A stretch of 64,000 nucleotides of DNA. Origin: Tetradesmus obliquus. Lineage: Eukaryota; Chlorophyta; Chlorophyceae; Sphaeropleales; Scenedesmaceae. The stretch covers positions 3,337,001 to 3,401,000 of the forward strand of contig CP126206.1 of assembly GCA_030272155.1 (NCBI GenBank), read 5' to 3'. Under the pieces are notes generated by a model. The model saw only the letters and a list, made by a program, of their open reading frames with translations. It had not been told where the DNA came from and did no database searches. The translations under genes and the position numbers were made by a program. Shown in pieces: positions 22,307 through 34,424 of the stretch; the stretch's first letter is position 1, and the number at the start of each line of letters is the position of its first letter.

Positions 22307-24555
22307 GGCGCTGCTGTTCCGTTAGGTGCTGCTTATCTGCAGCAAACAAGAGACAAGCAGACAGCAGGCGGCGGCAAGCAGGCAGCAGATGCCAGACACG
22401 TGAATGGCGGCGGATACACAAGAGCATGGGTGGCTTGCAGGAATGGTGCGTGCATGTGTGAAAGGAGCCCTGCAAATGATGAGCAATGCAGACGCTGCGT
22501 GCAACTGGACGCTCCAGTTTGAGATGGAGACGCGAAAGTAGCTTGCAGGAATGTGCTGAGTGGGCTGTATGCTGTACAGTGCAGTCAACTGCATCGCCTT
22601 GCGCTGTGGCAGTTGAAGCTAGCAACTGCAGACTGGACTGTGGTGCAGCACATGCAGGGGGTTGTCGATTGCAGGTTATATTCACATAAAACATGCATGA
22701 AGCAATTTAGTAAACGGCTGTCAACAGCGTACAGTAGGTCCTCAAGGTGTGTGCTGCAGCTTGCACAGTGGAGCACCCCTGCCACGGTGGTTGGCACTGA
22801 TGTTGGGTGGGTGACAGGGTGGCAGCACACCCAGAGCACGCCCATTAGGCGTTCTTATATTTTGATATGGTGACTGCTTTTTCACGTCAACTTACGGGCT
22901 GCTTCTGCGAGCGAAGTTTTGAATGCAGCTGCCTTTGAGTTGAGCCCTCCCAAAGTCCTGGGCACAAACCTACCTGGACACGCCTCAGCAGGTGCAGCGT
23001 CGCCTGCATACGATTTATGATCACTACTCTCTCAAAAAACTGGTTCGCGTCCCTCCAGCGATGCACGGCTCAAGGGCAACGAATGTTGAGCGAAGCTAGG
23101 GGTGCACCAGGCAGCACCCATGCAGCTTGCGAACCATGCGAATAAAACATTCGATGTGGCAGCCTGGTGGCAACTAGCCAGGGTGACGGGTGAGCTTGTG
23201 AGAGCTAGGTGAAGTGAGGTGTCGTTCGTCCTGCCCGCATGTCGAAATGTTTAGTTCCTATACCACCGAAAGCATTACATGGCTTCGCAGCACTGGGGTG
23301 TGCGCATGGGGCTTCGCAGCAGACGCGAGCTGGCTCAAAAACACGCGAGTGAACCACAGCCGATCGAACAAACCCTAGCACTAGAAATGCCCAAAAGCTT
23401 GTATGATACAAATAAAGCAATCTTCAACGTACTAAAGTTTCTCTGCGTGCCTTCGGCTTCATCTGGGCGCGGCACCATCAACCCTGCTGATGGCGTGAAG
23501 GAGCGCTGTGCGGCATAGCCACCACTCATGATGACACGCCAACAATCACTGCCATCCTGTTGTCAGGTATCCCATTGCTGGCTCACCTACTGCTTGGCAG
23601 CCTGCTAGCGGCAGGCCTGAGGTGCACTGCTCACTTGCTCACTTGCTGCGGCTCTCCAGAATCTGCAGTTCAGTCGGCCTGCACCGAACGGCGTGTGCAT
23701 GCCAAGCGTTGGGGCAGCATGTGATACTGCAGTTGCGCCCACGTTGTTGGCATGAGCATCATTCATTCTGCCTGACAACTGCTGGAAACTCCGGAAGTTG
23801 ATAAGCACAATTGATGAGAGCAGCTTGCAGCACAAGGCCGACTGCGGCGCGCGTGCCGTACCCTAGGCTAGGTTCAGCCGACTGTACAGTCAGAGGGATT
23901 TTACCTTCCAAACTGTGAATCCAAACTGTTTCCGGGAATGACGAGTAGATTCGCCCGTTTGGGGAGCCCTTGACAGTCTGCTTAACCCAAGTCCCCTAGA
24001 ACGCAGCAGGCCAGGCGGCCCAGAGCAGCGCTCAGCGCCTGATAAAGCACCTGCAGGCCTGGCGGATGAAATGTGGAGAGAGTTGCAGGGAGCACACCTT
24101 GCAAAAGCCTCATGCAAAATAATGCTCACTCGCAGGTTTAAATTATCATTGTTTTTCATGGCGCCGCCACCATGGAAGCAAGTCTTGCAGCGCCATCACT
24201 GCAGTTCAGGCCTGGCTGGGAAGCTGGGCAGGCTGCCAAGCGCCGCTTGATGAGGCGGCCTCATCGACAATGACAATGGTGAAAAAACCATGACACCATG
24301 CCACCTGTCGAGCGACGGCGATCTTGCTTGATTGTATCAGATCTGTATCAGATGCATTGGTTAAATCCACCGGCGGCTGGTCAAGCCCACCAGTGCGACT
24401 GACAGCTGCGGGCTCAAAGTGCTGATGCCGGGCCGCGCAGCTGCCAGCACGGCTTGCACAATGCTACAAAGCACGCTGCATCAAGCTATTGCAAAGTGCC
24501 TAACAAAATATTAAACTGCTTGAAAAGCTAAAGCCAGCTTGCTTCAAGCTGCAGC
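22307..24555. other. Intergenic region, no gene recognised
   Basis: It lies upstream of the ARID gene and downstream of the guanine deaminase duplicates. Reading frames are short and without family resemblance. A small ATG frame at 24172 with a GCCGCCACC context is open for only about 30 codons. Confidence 0.45.
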
Positions 24556-25285
24556 CTACACGCAGCGCAGCCTTTGTACATACACCGCTGCAATGTTCCG
24601 GCCATCCCCATCATTCAGACACTGCTCCTGCAGCACCAGCGGCTGCTTTTCTGCCGCAGCAGCTAGCTGTAGCAGCACCAGCGGCTGCTTTTCTGCCGTC
24701 GCAGCCAGCTGCAGCACATCAAAGCGGCCCCCAGGCACCCCAGAATCCATCAGCAGCTCATCAAACCCGCATTGAGCTTGCCATAGGCTCCCGCGAACTA
24801 AATCATCTAGACCCAAAGCTACACACAACGGCGGCCCTGCACATACACCTCTGCTATGTTCCTGTCATCCCCATTGTTCAAAAACTGCTGCAGCAGCAGC
24901 AGCGGCTCCAGCCGAGCCAGCACATAAAAGAAACCCCCGGGCACCCGCGTATCAATCAGCAGCGCATCAAACGCCATGCCAACTGCAAAATGGCTAATGC
25001 TTTCCCGCAAGCCCAGCGCAGCAACACCAAGAGTCACCATGCAAACTGCAAAAACATATTCCAGGCTGCAGGTGACGCGCAGCGCCGGCCTTGCGCGTAC
25101 ACCTCCGCAATATTCCGGTCATCTCCGCAGTTCAAAAATTGCTCGAGCAGCAGCAGCAGCTGCTGCCCTGCCAGCACATCGAAAGAACGTCCAGTCACTG
25201 AATCCACCAGCAGAGCATTCAATCCTAAGTTCAACCACAAAGTGACATTCCAGACTGATAAGGTCAACCATACAAACTGCCAAGA
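24556..25285 (-). repeat. Three extra copies of the guanine deaminase terminal exon
   Basis: Downstream of the terminal exon, three diverged tandem copies (about 25034-25260, 24819-25030, 24556-24828) repeat FDALLIDTGVAGG...FLNNGDDRNIAEVYVQGRRC. Two end in a stop right after RRCV; the third reads on a little further. Spacing is about 230-240 bases. Confidence 0.8.
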
Positions 25286-25303
25286 TGTACTCCAGGCTGC
25301 AGG

Positions 25304-25942
25304 CTACGCGCAGCGCCGGCCCTGCACGTACACCTCCGCAATACTCCTGTCATCCCCATTGTTCAAAAACTGCTCGAGCAGCAGCAGCGGCTGCTGCCCT
25401 GCCAGCACATCAAAAGGGCCCCCAGCTACCCCAGTATCAATCAGCAGAGCATCAAAGTGCATGCCAACTGCAAAGTGGCCAATGCTTTCTCGCAAGCCCA
25501 GCGCAGCAGCGCCGCCTGCCGTGGCCAGCCATAGGGCGTCCTCCCAGGTTAACATGTGCGCCGCGGCTGCTGCTGCAACCGCAGGGTTGAGGTTTTGCGT
25601 GCTGGCGGCACGCTTGGCGCCTGCGAGGTGCGAAAGAGCAAATGGCAGCAGCACAACCATCAGCTTGTGTGGGGGCGGCAGTGAGGAGAAATTTGAAATG
25701 ACCACGCACTGGTAGGCTGCTGCAATAGCACAGGCAGCAGCAGCGTCGTGTCAGTGTGCCTGTGCCTGTGCCTTGGTTTTTTTCCAGGAAGCACCTTATC
25801 ACTGTTGCCGCTCACAATTTTGAGGGATACAATGACAGTTACTTGCCTAGTTCAACCTGATCCGCCGCTCTTGGTTGCATCCAGCCTACCTGCGGTGGCC
25901 CCCTCCGCTGGCTGCAGCTGCTGAGGTCCGCTGTCACTTGGC

Positions 25943-25979
<37 letters not shown>

Positions 25980-25998
25980 CCAGGCGCTGCCTTTTGCT

Positions 25999-26031
<33 letters not shown>

Positions 26032-29000
26032 ATCAGTCTTCCGCTGCTGCTCCAGTGCCCGCCATGTGCCGTACATCAGTGCTGCCGCCTTGAGGGCGTG
26101 GCTGTTGACTACCGCCATGCGCTGCGCCTGAAGCATGGAGGGGCTGTAGCCACCTGCAACGTCTGTACCCAGGCCAACCTGCAACGCAAGCGGAATGAAC
26201 TGATCCGTTGGCCAGCACAAGGCTTCAGAACCAAAGGAAGGGTGTACCAAACACACCTTGAGACACAGTTATAACAAAACATCAAGTTGTCACAGTAGAT
26301 AACTCGGTGGAACACACGACTAATGTACACTTGCCGACTGGCTGATCTTGCTACCCATGCTCCACGCCTTTAACACATTGTCACGACACAAAGTAACATG
26401 TCACAGCAAATGTAAGGCGCAGCTCACATACTTTGTTCACCAGGCTCACCTTGAGTCCCATGCTCAGCGCCTTTGACACATCGAACAAGCCTGCAGGGGC
26501 GGCAGCAGCAGCAGCAGCAGCAGCGGCAGCAGCAGCAGCGGCAGCAGCAGCAGCGGCAGCAGCAGCAGGCATAAGCATCACGTTGCAGCAGCACCGCAGC
26601 CACCTGGTGAAAGTCCTGGGCAACTGCACACTACACCGCTAAGTCTGCAAACAGTTGAAACGCATTGACAGACCCCAGATTAGAAGGTCGGACAGCGGCA
26701 GTGCACCACGGCTGCCAACACATACCATCAAAGCGCAACAGTCTCAACACATCTATTGTTCATTCCTCACCGTTGCCAAAGTAGAAGTCGACAGCGGGCA
26801 GTGCGCCACAGCAGAACCCGTCCGCGCCATCAGCCGCATGTCATGCTCTGTCAGCTGCATGCCGTGGGCAAAGATTGGCCTTGCAGATGATGAAACGTTA
26901 CACTACAATCCCGCACTTCAATCCTGAACCCCAGATTAGAATGGATTTCCTTATGAGAGTAGTGTTATGCAGCACCCACCGTCGCCAAAGTAGAAGTTTG
27001 AGAGCGGGCAGTGAGCCACTGCAGATCCTCTTTCAGCCATAAGCCGCATGTCTTGTTCTGTAAGCTGCGTGCCATGCGCAAAAATTGACTTGGCTGTGAG
27101 CAGCCCTGCTGCGTCGTACACCTGGGCGTCACTGCTGCTGCCACCGCTGCCGCTGCTGCTGCTGAGGTGCAGCTGTTGCGTGAACTGCACCTGGTCCAGG
27201 CTCTCAGAGATGTGGCTGCAGCAGGTGTCATTCAAAGTGACAGGAAAGACAAAGTCCCCAGCTTCCGTGAGGCAAAGCACATAATAGCCACAAAAACAGT
27301 GCTCCACAAACTACAAATGCATAGCATGCTGGGTGATTTGCTGCATAGCAAGCACGATCAGCACCGGGCTGCTTGATTGAACGCTGCCTGCTTCTAGCCA
27401 CATCTATGGCCTGATTCCATGCACCTGATACTGCTTGGTGGATGCACCTATGTATGTGCAGGCCGTGCTGTGCAGCCATCTGGCCCAGGCCCTCCAGCAG
27501 CTGCTGTGAGCAGGTGGGGATGAAACGCGGGATGACGGCTGGAAGCAGCCTGCTGCAGTTCAGGCTCTGCAGCAGCAACAGCAGCAGCAGCATCAGCAGC
27601 AGAAGCAGAAGCAGCAGCAGCAGCAGCAGAAGCAGAAGCAGCAGCAGTAACACGTGGCTGTGTGTTTCACCCCAAAACTTAAGAAGGCATTGTGACAGCA
27701 GCACAAAACTGTGGTGCGCATGTTTGGGCTGTTGGTTAGCAACTATGAAAGCAAATGATATTCCTCCACAAATTCTCACAAAAAATCACCTTGATGTATT
27801 GCACCACCTCCAGCGCCCCTGCCAGACTTTCCTCTGCTGATGCATCAGTGTAGAAGTCTGGGCTGTGCTGGTCCATGCACACCTGGCGCAAAATAACACA
27901 GCACAATTTTTGATGCAGCACAGCCATATGTTTAGCATTGCAACATTCTGACTGCAGGCGGTTGTGATGAAGTCCAGGCTGTGCTGGTGGATGCACACTT
28001 GGCGCCAGCGCAGCACAGCGTGCATAACTAACTGATTGGCATCAGAGCACCAGCAGCAGCAGGCACTCGTTGCCCAGCATTACCTGCTGAGTTCCATCCG
28101 TAATCACATAATCTGATGCTGGTTCCTCCAGACACGCACATGTTTAGACAAGACAGCTGAGAAACAGGCCCACCTTGCCCAGAACTGCCTGCTGTTTTGT
28201 TTTTTTAATTCAATTCAAAACCCATGACAGTTCATCCAGGCATCAGGTTTAAACAAAGGGGAATCCAAGCAGCAGGCCCACCTTGCCCAGCACTGCGCGC
28301 TGCCCTGCCTGCATCAGCACGTCAGCCAGCACCTTGCAGGCACCTGCAGCCATGGCGGTCAACCAAAGTCAATGCAACATAGCAGAACTGATGTGGAAAT
28401 GGCATCATATGTGATAGGGCTGCCCTGCAGCAGCACGCCAGCCAGCACCGTGCTCACAACTGCAGCCGGGGCATCAAAACAGAGTCAAAATAGCATAAAA
28501 GTAACACACGCATAATCAATGTCTGCTGCAGTACCGCTGCCAGCACTGTTGAATCCATTGCAAAGCTTGATGCAGGGGAGCCAACCATGTTATGATCGAT
28601 TACACGAAACACAAGCCACGCAAGACCAGTGCGAATGATGAGTTGTATCACGACCGTTACCTGTGTGTATTGTGGTGAAGTAGTTGGCGGTTGTGGTGCC
28701 TAGCCGCAGCAGCCGGCCCACACACTTGCTGTAGACGCGCCTGGCATGTGCCTCGTCAGCAAAGCTGGCCTGCAGAGATGCGCAACAAAAGTAACAAACC
28801 TTACAAGCCTATTTGGAATCAAACAGCCACTGATAACAATTTAAGGTGTCAGGTCAGCAGCAGGTCAGCAGCAAGTCAGCAGTACTGCTAGTACTAACAC
28901 ACAATGAGTGCCACCTCGCAGGTACAAACATGACAGCACAGAATTGCAACGTTGTTGGTGTGGCTTGTTTGGCAATATGATTACCAGCACCAAACATGCC

Positions 29001-30014
29001 ATGTCAGCAAGCCGGCCTCAGTTTCCACATTTCTCACCTCAGTAGGGAAGGCGTAGGTGGACAGCCAGCCGGCGTCACCAATCAGCGGCAGGTCAGTGCC
29101 GACACCACAGTACTGCATGTGTGCAGTGAAATGCAGTCGGCGGACCATGACCAGCAAATGTTACGGCAAACGCAGCGGACAGTGGACAGCCAGCCGGCGT
29201 CACCAATCAGCGGCAGGTCAGTGCCGACACCACAGTACTGCAGTTGCAGCGGAGAGCACACACAGCGTGCAGCTGACCAGCTGGCACAGTTCAGAGAGAC
29301 ACAACCAGGCACAGTTCAGAGAGACACAACCAGTGTTAAACCCCTTAGAATTTCCTTACACCCACCTGGTACTGTGGTGCGTGTGCATGTGTGTCAATAA
29401 AGCCTGGCAGCAGGAACTGCAGCGGGCCCAGCACCCGCACTGCTGCTGGGTCGACGCCATGTGCTTGCAGCACAGCTGCGTCTGCACGAGTGCAACAGCA
29501 GCACCGCACAGGAGTGTTTGTGACGGAGAGTGGCATAGAGGTGAGCAGACTGTGTGCCAAACTGGACACCTGCTAGTGCCTAGGGCAGGGCCCATATAGG
29601 CGCATGTTTGTACAGACTGTACACACATCATGTCAGGACAGCGCCAAACTTGAAGCAGAAGCTATGCCAGTGTAAGTGGCAGCTGTAGCTAGAGGCAGCT
29701 CAAACATGCGGTCTGTCGCTGTCTCAAACACAACTGCTTGGCTAAGGTTGTGACAAAGCAGCCAGCAGCAGCACCGGCAGCAGCACCGGCAGCAGCAGCA
29801 GCAAATCAGCAGCAGCTCTGCAGACTACAGCTCGTGCAATCCCCCACCCACCCGTGTCACTGACAGGCGCCAAATGTACAATAACCCCTGTATCATTCAT
29901 CACCACCAGATGTTCCGTCAGCACCTGCACACTTCCAGGTTCTCCGGGAGTGTGCAGCAGCGTGCCCCGAAATGCCAAGCACTGCTGCGGCATGGCTTCC
30001 ATCTCAGGCGACAT
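25304..30014 (-). CDS. GDA: Guanine deaminase (572 aa)
   Basis: Eleven exons in full phase agreement: 29852-30014, 29366-29481, 29038-29112, 28661-28769, 28282-28343, 27790-27882, 27448-27566, 26980-27215, 26450-26490, 25890-26178, 25304-25719. The amidohydrolase motifs are in order: FLLPGFIDTHAHAPQYQ (metal ligands His86 and His88), GTDLPLIGDAGWLSTYAFPTE, LGTTTANYFTTIHTG, VCMDQHSPDFY, the HSH of SHISES, FAHGTQLT, AERGSAVAHCPLSNFY, VGLGTDVAGGYSPSM and GDDRSIAEVYVQGRR. The enzyme hydrolyses guanine to xanthine and ammonia in purine salvage or catabolism, using zinc. A Gln-rich insert in exon 10 and a Ser-rich one in exon 8 make it longer than the usual 430-450 residues. Exon 11 could alternatively start at a nearer acceptor in the same phase. 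Confidence 0.95.
26340..29260 (-). repeat. Intronic duplicates of guanine deaminase exon segments
   Basis: Diverged extra copies lie in the introns: exon 9 (about 26340-26375), exon 8 end (26768-26880), exon 6 start (27966-28012), exon 5 (28170-28190 and 28425-28460) and exon 3 (29175-29260, nearly identical over 50 bases). Confidence 0.75.
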
Positions 30015-30442
30015 TGCTTGAATAAGACTTGAAACGCAGTTATTAAGTCTTTGTCCTGATGAAGCAAGCTTGCGTGTCGAGCTATGCTCTTGCTAGCGAG
30101 TAGTCCTCAACAAGGGTTGTGCGAGAGGAATATAAACGGACAACAGCTTGCACAGGCACGCGGTATGTCACTCCGAAGTCACCTGAGCTCTGTTGCAATA
30201 GTTGATGAGACATGCTATCTACGTACTCTGCAACCATACCAGTCTGACCATCGTGAACCGCCCGCCGCTGTGTTCAGCAGGCTGCTGCTGTGCCTGCTAC
30301 TGATTCAGTTGAACCCATGCCCTGCTGCTTGGGATTAGCAAGCCATCCAGCTCTCAAGTTATAAAAACTAATATGTTTTCTTGACTCTGATTCCGGAAGC
30401 TGCAAACCAGGCGACAGCAGAACACCAACAGCAACGGCAGCA

Positions 30443-30483
<41 letters not shown>

Positions 30484-30559
30484 GGCAGAAGCAGTCGTAG
30501 CAGCAGAAGTAGCAGCAACAGCAGTGACAGCAGCAGGAGGCTAACAGGCCTGGATCCAC
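30015..30559. promoter_or_regulatory. Divergent promoter region
   Basis: About 545 bases separate the guanine deaminase start (-) and the methyltransferase start (+), so the two genes probably share a promoter region. No TATA box or operator is evident. A polyCAG stretch lies at 30431-30483. An upstream exon of the plus gene (ATG near 30163, MSLRSHLSSVAIV) may lie here but could not be proved. Confidence 0.4.
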
Positions 30560-32957
30560 ATGCAGGCCCAAAAGCAGCAGCAGCAAAGGCAACTTGGAGA
30601 AAAGGAGCAGCAGGAGCCAGCAGCTGCTGCGCCAGCCAGCAGTATCCAGCCCAGCTGTGTAGTGCCTCAGCAGCTGCAGCCACACCTAGACGAGGAGTCA
30701 CAGCAGCAGTCAGAGCAGCAGCATCCTGCAGCCACTGCTGCATTGACCAGCAGCAGCAGCAGCAGCAGCCGCCCCAGCCGTGTCGTGCACGCCTGCGATG
30801 CCATCGCCTGGCTAGAGCAGCAGCAGGTGCGCTGAGGGTTGTGCTTTGTAAGGGTGCAAGTTCTGTACCTACACCAGAGTCCTTCTTGATTTGCGGCATG
30901 TTGAGAGGCAGCAACCGGCCTTCACGTGTTGAGCAGTTCACCTGGAGGTGCCACCTGCAGGGGTAGCACGCAGGAGCTCCTTAGCTTGTATGCCGTATGT
31001 AAAGATGGACAGTCTACATAATAAAAGCAGAATCTGCGCACCTTCAAGCATTGCTGGTCCAGGAGACCCCCTGCCCAAGGTCCCCCAGCGCTCCTAGTTG
31101 GCTGTCCATGCAGCTCCTTGTACGTGCTGCGCTCCTTGTCTTGAATCCGTCACTGCCTAGAGGGCTGTTGTCCCTGTCTACTTCGCAGGTGCTGGCAGGT
31201 TGCTTCTTCATTACGTGCATTACGTCTGTCCCTGATGTGTCTGAGCTGTTCCCCATCACCCTCACAGTGCCAGAATGGCCATGACTTGTTAGGCTGTATA
31301 TAACATTCCCTGCTTGTTTGCAGGTGCTGGCAGCTTGCTCCTTCATTACTTCCATGCCTGATGTCTCGGAGCTGTTCCCAATGAGCCTGCCCGACTGGCG
31401 GGCCTGGTTCACAGCAGCAGCAGGCCTGGTGCTGGCACGCTGCCCTGATGATGGCGTTGCCATTTTCTTTCAAACAGACATCAAGGAGAGTACATATGGC
31501 TGTTTGATGGAGTTCTTGTTGGCGGGGCCCATAGGTGCTACTTGTTGTGTAATACCAAGGCAGCAGTAATGCTTTTACAGCATAAGGCACACGCTCACTG
31601 CAACGACCAGCATCCACCTTGAACTCTGACAAGCCCTGTCATATTCACTGTCGTAATGACTGTCATACTCAAAGTGATATGTACTGTTTGCAGGTGGATG
31701 GCGTTTGGATTGACAAGGCGTACCTGGTGCAGAAGGCAGCAGAGCAGAGCGGCCATGCGCTGCTGTGGCCCAAGCTGGTAGCACTAGTGTCCAGGGTTTA
31801 CTACTCTGGTTGTCACCCCCAAACTGTGTCTTGCTACTGTTGTTCTGCAGGTGGATGGAGAGTGGATCGACAAGGCATATTTGGTGCAGAAGGCAGCAGA
31901 ACAGTCAGGTCACGCGCTACTGTGGCACAAGCTGGTGGCCCGGGTGCCTCCAGGGGTGGCAACATTTGGCAAGCCCTCATACCACCACATGCTGTGCTTC
32001 TCCAAGGTAAGCATTTCATTGTGTATCATTACTCTTGTTGCAACTTTTGTTTCCTGTGGTTTGTCAGTCAACCGCTGTTATCTACCTAGCCAGGCCAGCG
32101 CAGGCACACTCCGTTTACAGATGAAAGCAAGTCACTTTTGAGACGTCGCAGCGCTGCTGTGGCACAAGCTGGTGGCACGGATGCACAAATGGCAACATTC
32201 GGCAAGCCCTCATACCATGGTATTGGGCACATCACAGGGGCCACCACATGCTGTGCTTCTCCAAGGTATGTTTGCCATCGTGTATCACACCTTTCATGAC
32301 GTTCTTATCATCTACCTAGCCAGGCTGGAGCAGGCCAACTGCATTGCAATAGACATGCACTGCGACCCCTCTGCCTCCACTGCCAAAGGTTCAGGGTTTG
32401 GATATAGGGTTGATATGTTTTCACAGAAACCTGATCCTACCTCCGCCATGCAGCCAGACCTGCGCTGCTGTGCCACCTCACGCTTCAACCAAGCTTTGCA
32501 CATGTCCCAGTGCAGAACAGTCTACAGCTCTTTGAGAATAAACCTGGCGACAAAACCTGGACTCGTGGCATGGGGACCACCGCCTGCGCAGCAGCCTGCC
32601 GCTCCACCCACATCCCACTAGTGACAAACTCCGTTGCTGCTGTTGCTGCTGCTGACGCCGCCGCTGCTGCTGCTGCTGCTGCCACCACATCTTCTCACAC
32701 TGCTGCATGGTGTGCGCTGCCACCCTTCCCACTCCACCCCTGAGCTCCTGCCGTCCCCTGGCGACAAAACCTGGACGCGCGGCATGGGCACCACCGCCTG
32801 CGCGGCAGCCTGCCGCTTCATCCTGCTTGCATTGAGTGACAAAGTTTGTTGCCGCTGCTGCTGCCGCTGCCGCACCCTCACCAACTCATGTAGGGCGTGC
32901 GCTGCCACCCCAACCACTCCAATGCAATGCTGCCACCAACGCATTCTGATCAACTGC

Positions 32958-32990
<33 letters not shown>

Positions 32991-33439
32991 AGGGCGTGCG
33001 CTGCCACCCTTCGCACTCCACCCCTGACATCCTGCCGTCCCCTGGCCACAAGACCTGGACGCGCGGCATGGGCACAGCCGCCTGCGCGGCAGCCTGCCGC
33101 TTCATCCTACAACACACCACCACACGCACCGTAGTGGACCCTTTCTGTGGCCACGGTACTGTGCTGGCAGTTGCAAATGCGCTAGGGCTGCATGCTTTAG
33201 GTGTGGAGCTGTCTGCAAAGAGGGCACGGCAGGCGCGGCAGTTGAGGGTTGATGGGGAGGGGATGCACCTCAGCAAGGGTGGCGGCAGCTGGCGGACGGG
33301 GGCTGCCAATGGAAGGAAAAAGTGCAGCAGCAGCAACATGCAGCATGTGATGCAAGAAGGAGAGGGGGAGCAGCAGCAGCCTCAGCAACAGCAGCAGCAG
33401 CAGCAGCCTCAGCAGCAGCAGCAGCAGCAGCAACGGTAG
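30560..33439 (+). CDS. SAM-dependent methyltransferase, DPFCGxGT type (343 aa model)
   Basis: Exons 30560-30826, 31324-31485, 31851-32006 and 32993-33439, all phase 0. After a Gln/Ser-rich N-terminus come VVHACDAIAWL, SFITSMPDVSELFPMSLPDW, DDGVAIFFQTDIK, WIDKAYLVQKAAEQSGHALLWHK and GKPSYHHMLCFSK. Then follow LPSPGHKTWTRGMG and the SAM-binding VVDPFCGHGTVLAVANALG with GVEL at its end (about residues 242-265). The DPFCGxGT motif is shared with N6-adenine/THUMP-type RNA and DNA methyltransferases; the substrate is unknown. The donor after exon 2 reads AAG|GAGAGT rather than GTGAGT. The C-terminus is polyGln. The ATG follows an in-frame stop (30542-30544), but an upstream exon is possible. Confidence 0.83.
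30998..31100 (+). repeat. Dispersed repeat B, copy 1 (intronic)
   Basis: About 100 bases beginning TATGTAAAGATGGACAGTCT and ending CCCAGCGCTCCTAG lie in intron 1 of the methyltransferase gene. They recur at 46612-46713 in the intron of the OAS-like pseudogene, with few substitutions and small indels. Confidence 0.85.
31171..32930 (+). repeat. Intronic duplicates of methyltransferase exon segments
   Basis: Extra copies of exon 2 start (31186-31284, ending in a stop), exon 3 (31696-31790 and 32150-32271) and exon 4 start (32529-32625, 32715-32850, 32893-32930) precede or surround the exons used. The exon 4 copies carry PGDKTWTRGMGTTACAAACR. Confidence 0.8.
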
Positions 33440-33570
33440 CATGCGTTGGGGCTGCACGCTGGGAGTGGAGTTGTCTGCAAAGAGGGCTCGGCAGGCTCTG
33501 CAGCTGAGGGTTAATTTGGATGTGGGGTGTGTCGGGGAATGCAGCTGAGAAAGAATGGCGGCAGCTGGAA
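33440..33570 (+). repeat. Duplicate of the exon 4 coding end after the stop codon
   Basis: Right after the stop, the segment for GLHALGVELSAKRARQARQLRV is repeated with frameshifts, followed by a copy of the GGSWR region. Confidence 0.65.
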
Positions 33571-33640
33571 GGCTGGCAAAGGCAGAGGCAGGGGCGGCAT
33601 CCGCAGCAGCGCGCAGCAGGACGAGAGAAAGCGGGACACA

Positions 33641-33675
<35 letters not shown>

Positions 33676-34117
33676 TGGGCAACATCATCAGCAGCAGCTG
33701 CTGACAGAGAAGGCTGGCTGATGGCAGCAGCCGCAGAGGTACAGCAGTAGCTGCTGCTATAGCTGCTGCGCACTGAGGGGCGAGGTCATCTGTGTGTAAC
33801 TTTGCATGTTTTGCTCAACCAGAATCGGTGGCTGCCAGCTGGCTAGCAGCCACGATACAAGCATGGAGACCAAAACCAATGTTTATGCTCAAGAGCATGC
33901 CTTGACCTTTGCCGTCGGCGTGATGATTACTCATTCACAGATAAGACACAGAACGGTGTAACCCTTGCTGTCGACGTCATGGTGGCAGTTTTTTTTGTGG
34001 CAGTTCGACGATTACATCTACCCTGTGTCACAATGGACACGTATAAAGATTTGCAGGGAAGACAATACATTCTGCAATAGCCGCATGCAACATTTTGCTC
34101 ACTCACATATCTAGAAG
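33571..34117. other. 3' flank of the methyltransferase gene
   Basis: No gene is recognised. A TGTAA at 33795-33799, about 356 bases after the stop, is a plausible polyadenylation signal; another is at 33957-33961. Confidence 0.4.
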
Positions 34118-34139
34118 CCCCCCCCCCCCCCCCCCCCCC
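34118..34139. repeat. Homopolymer of 22 C
   Basis: An uninterrupted run of 22 cytosines, the longest homopolymer in the window, in intergenic DNA. Confidence 0.9.
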
Positions 34140-34424
34140 AAGGCACCATGGCTGCTTCATGTAACACCATCAAGCAGCACTGCTCCTTGTAAAGAGGGTT
34201 GCAGGTAACACACATCACAGCAGCGCAATGCCAACAAAGAGCGCAATTACATGTCTAGAGGTGGTCCCGGGACCACTGAGGGCCCTCGGCTCCGCTGCAC
34301 TGCTACATAACACCACAGAAACCCTGCTGATCCCATTCTATCAGGCCAGCAGCCAGACCCGCTGGGTAACACCAGTGCCTGATAGTGCTGGCGTGAATTA
34401 CGAAAGCCCCCCTGCCTAAGACAC

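Noticed and set aside
23279-23518. Plus-strand frame MASQHWGVRMGLRSRR and others at 22.3-24.2 kb
   Set aside because: Short, without domain, repeats or plausible splice partners; probably chance.
24172-24270. ATG in an animal-style Kozak context with a short frame
   Set aside because: Only about 30 codons, no similarity and no splice continuation seen.
30015-30360. Frame at 30084-30338 as a separate gene or first exon
   Set aside because: It has a start and a stop, but no donor in phase with the exon at 30560 could be fixed and no domain is present.
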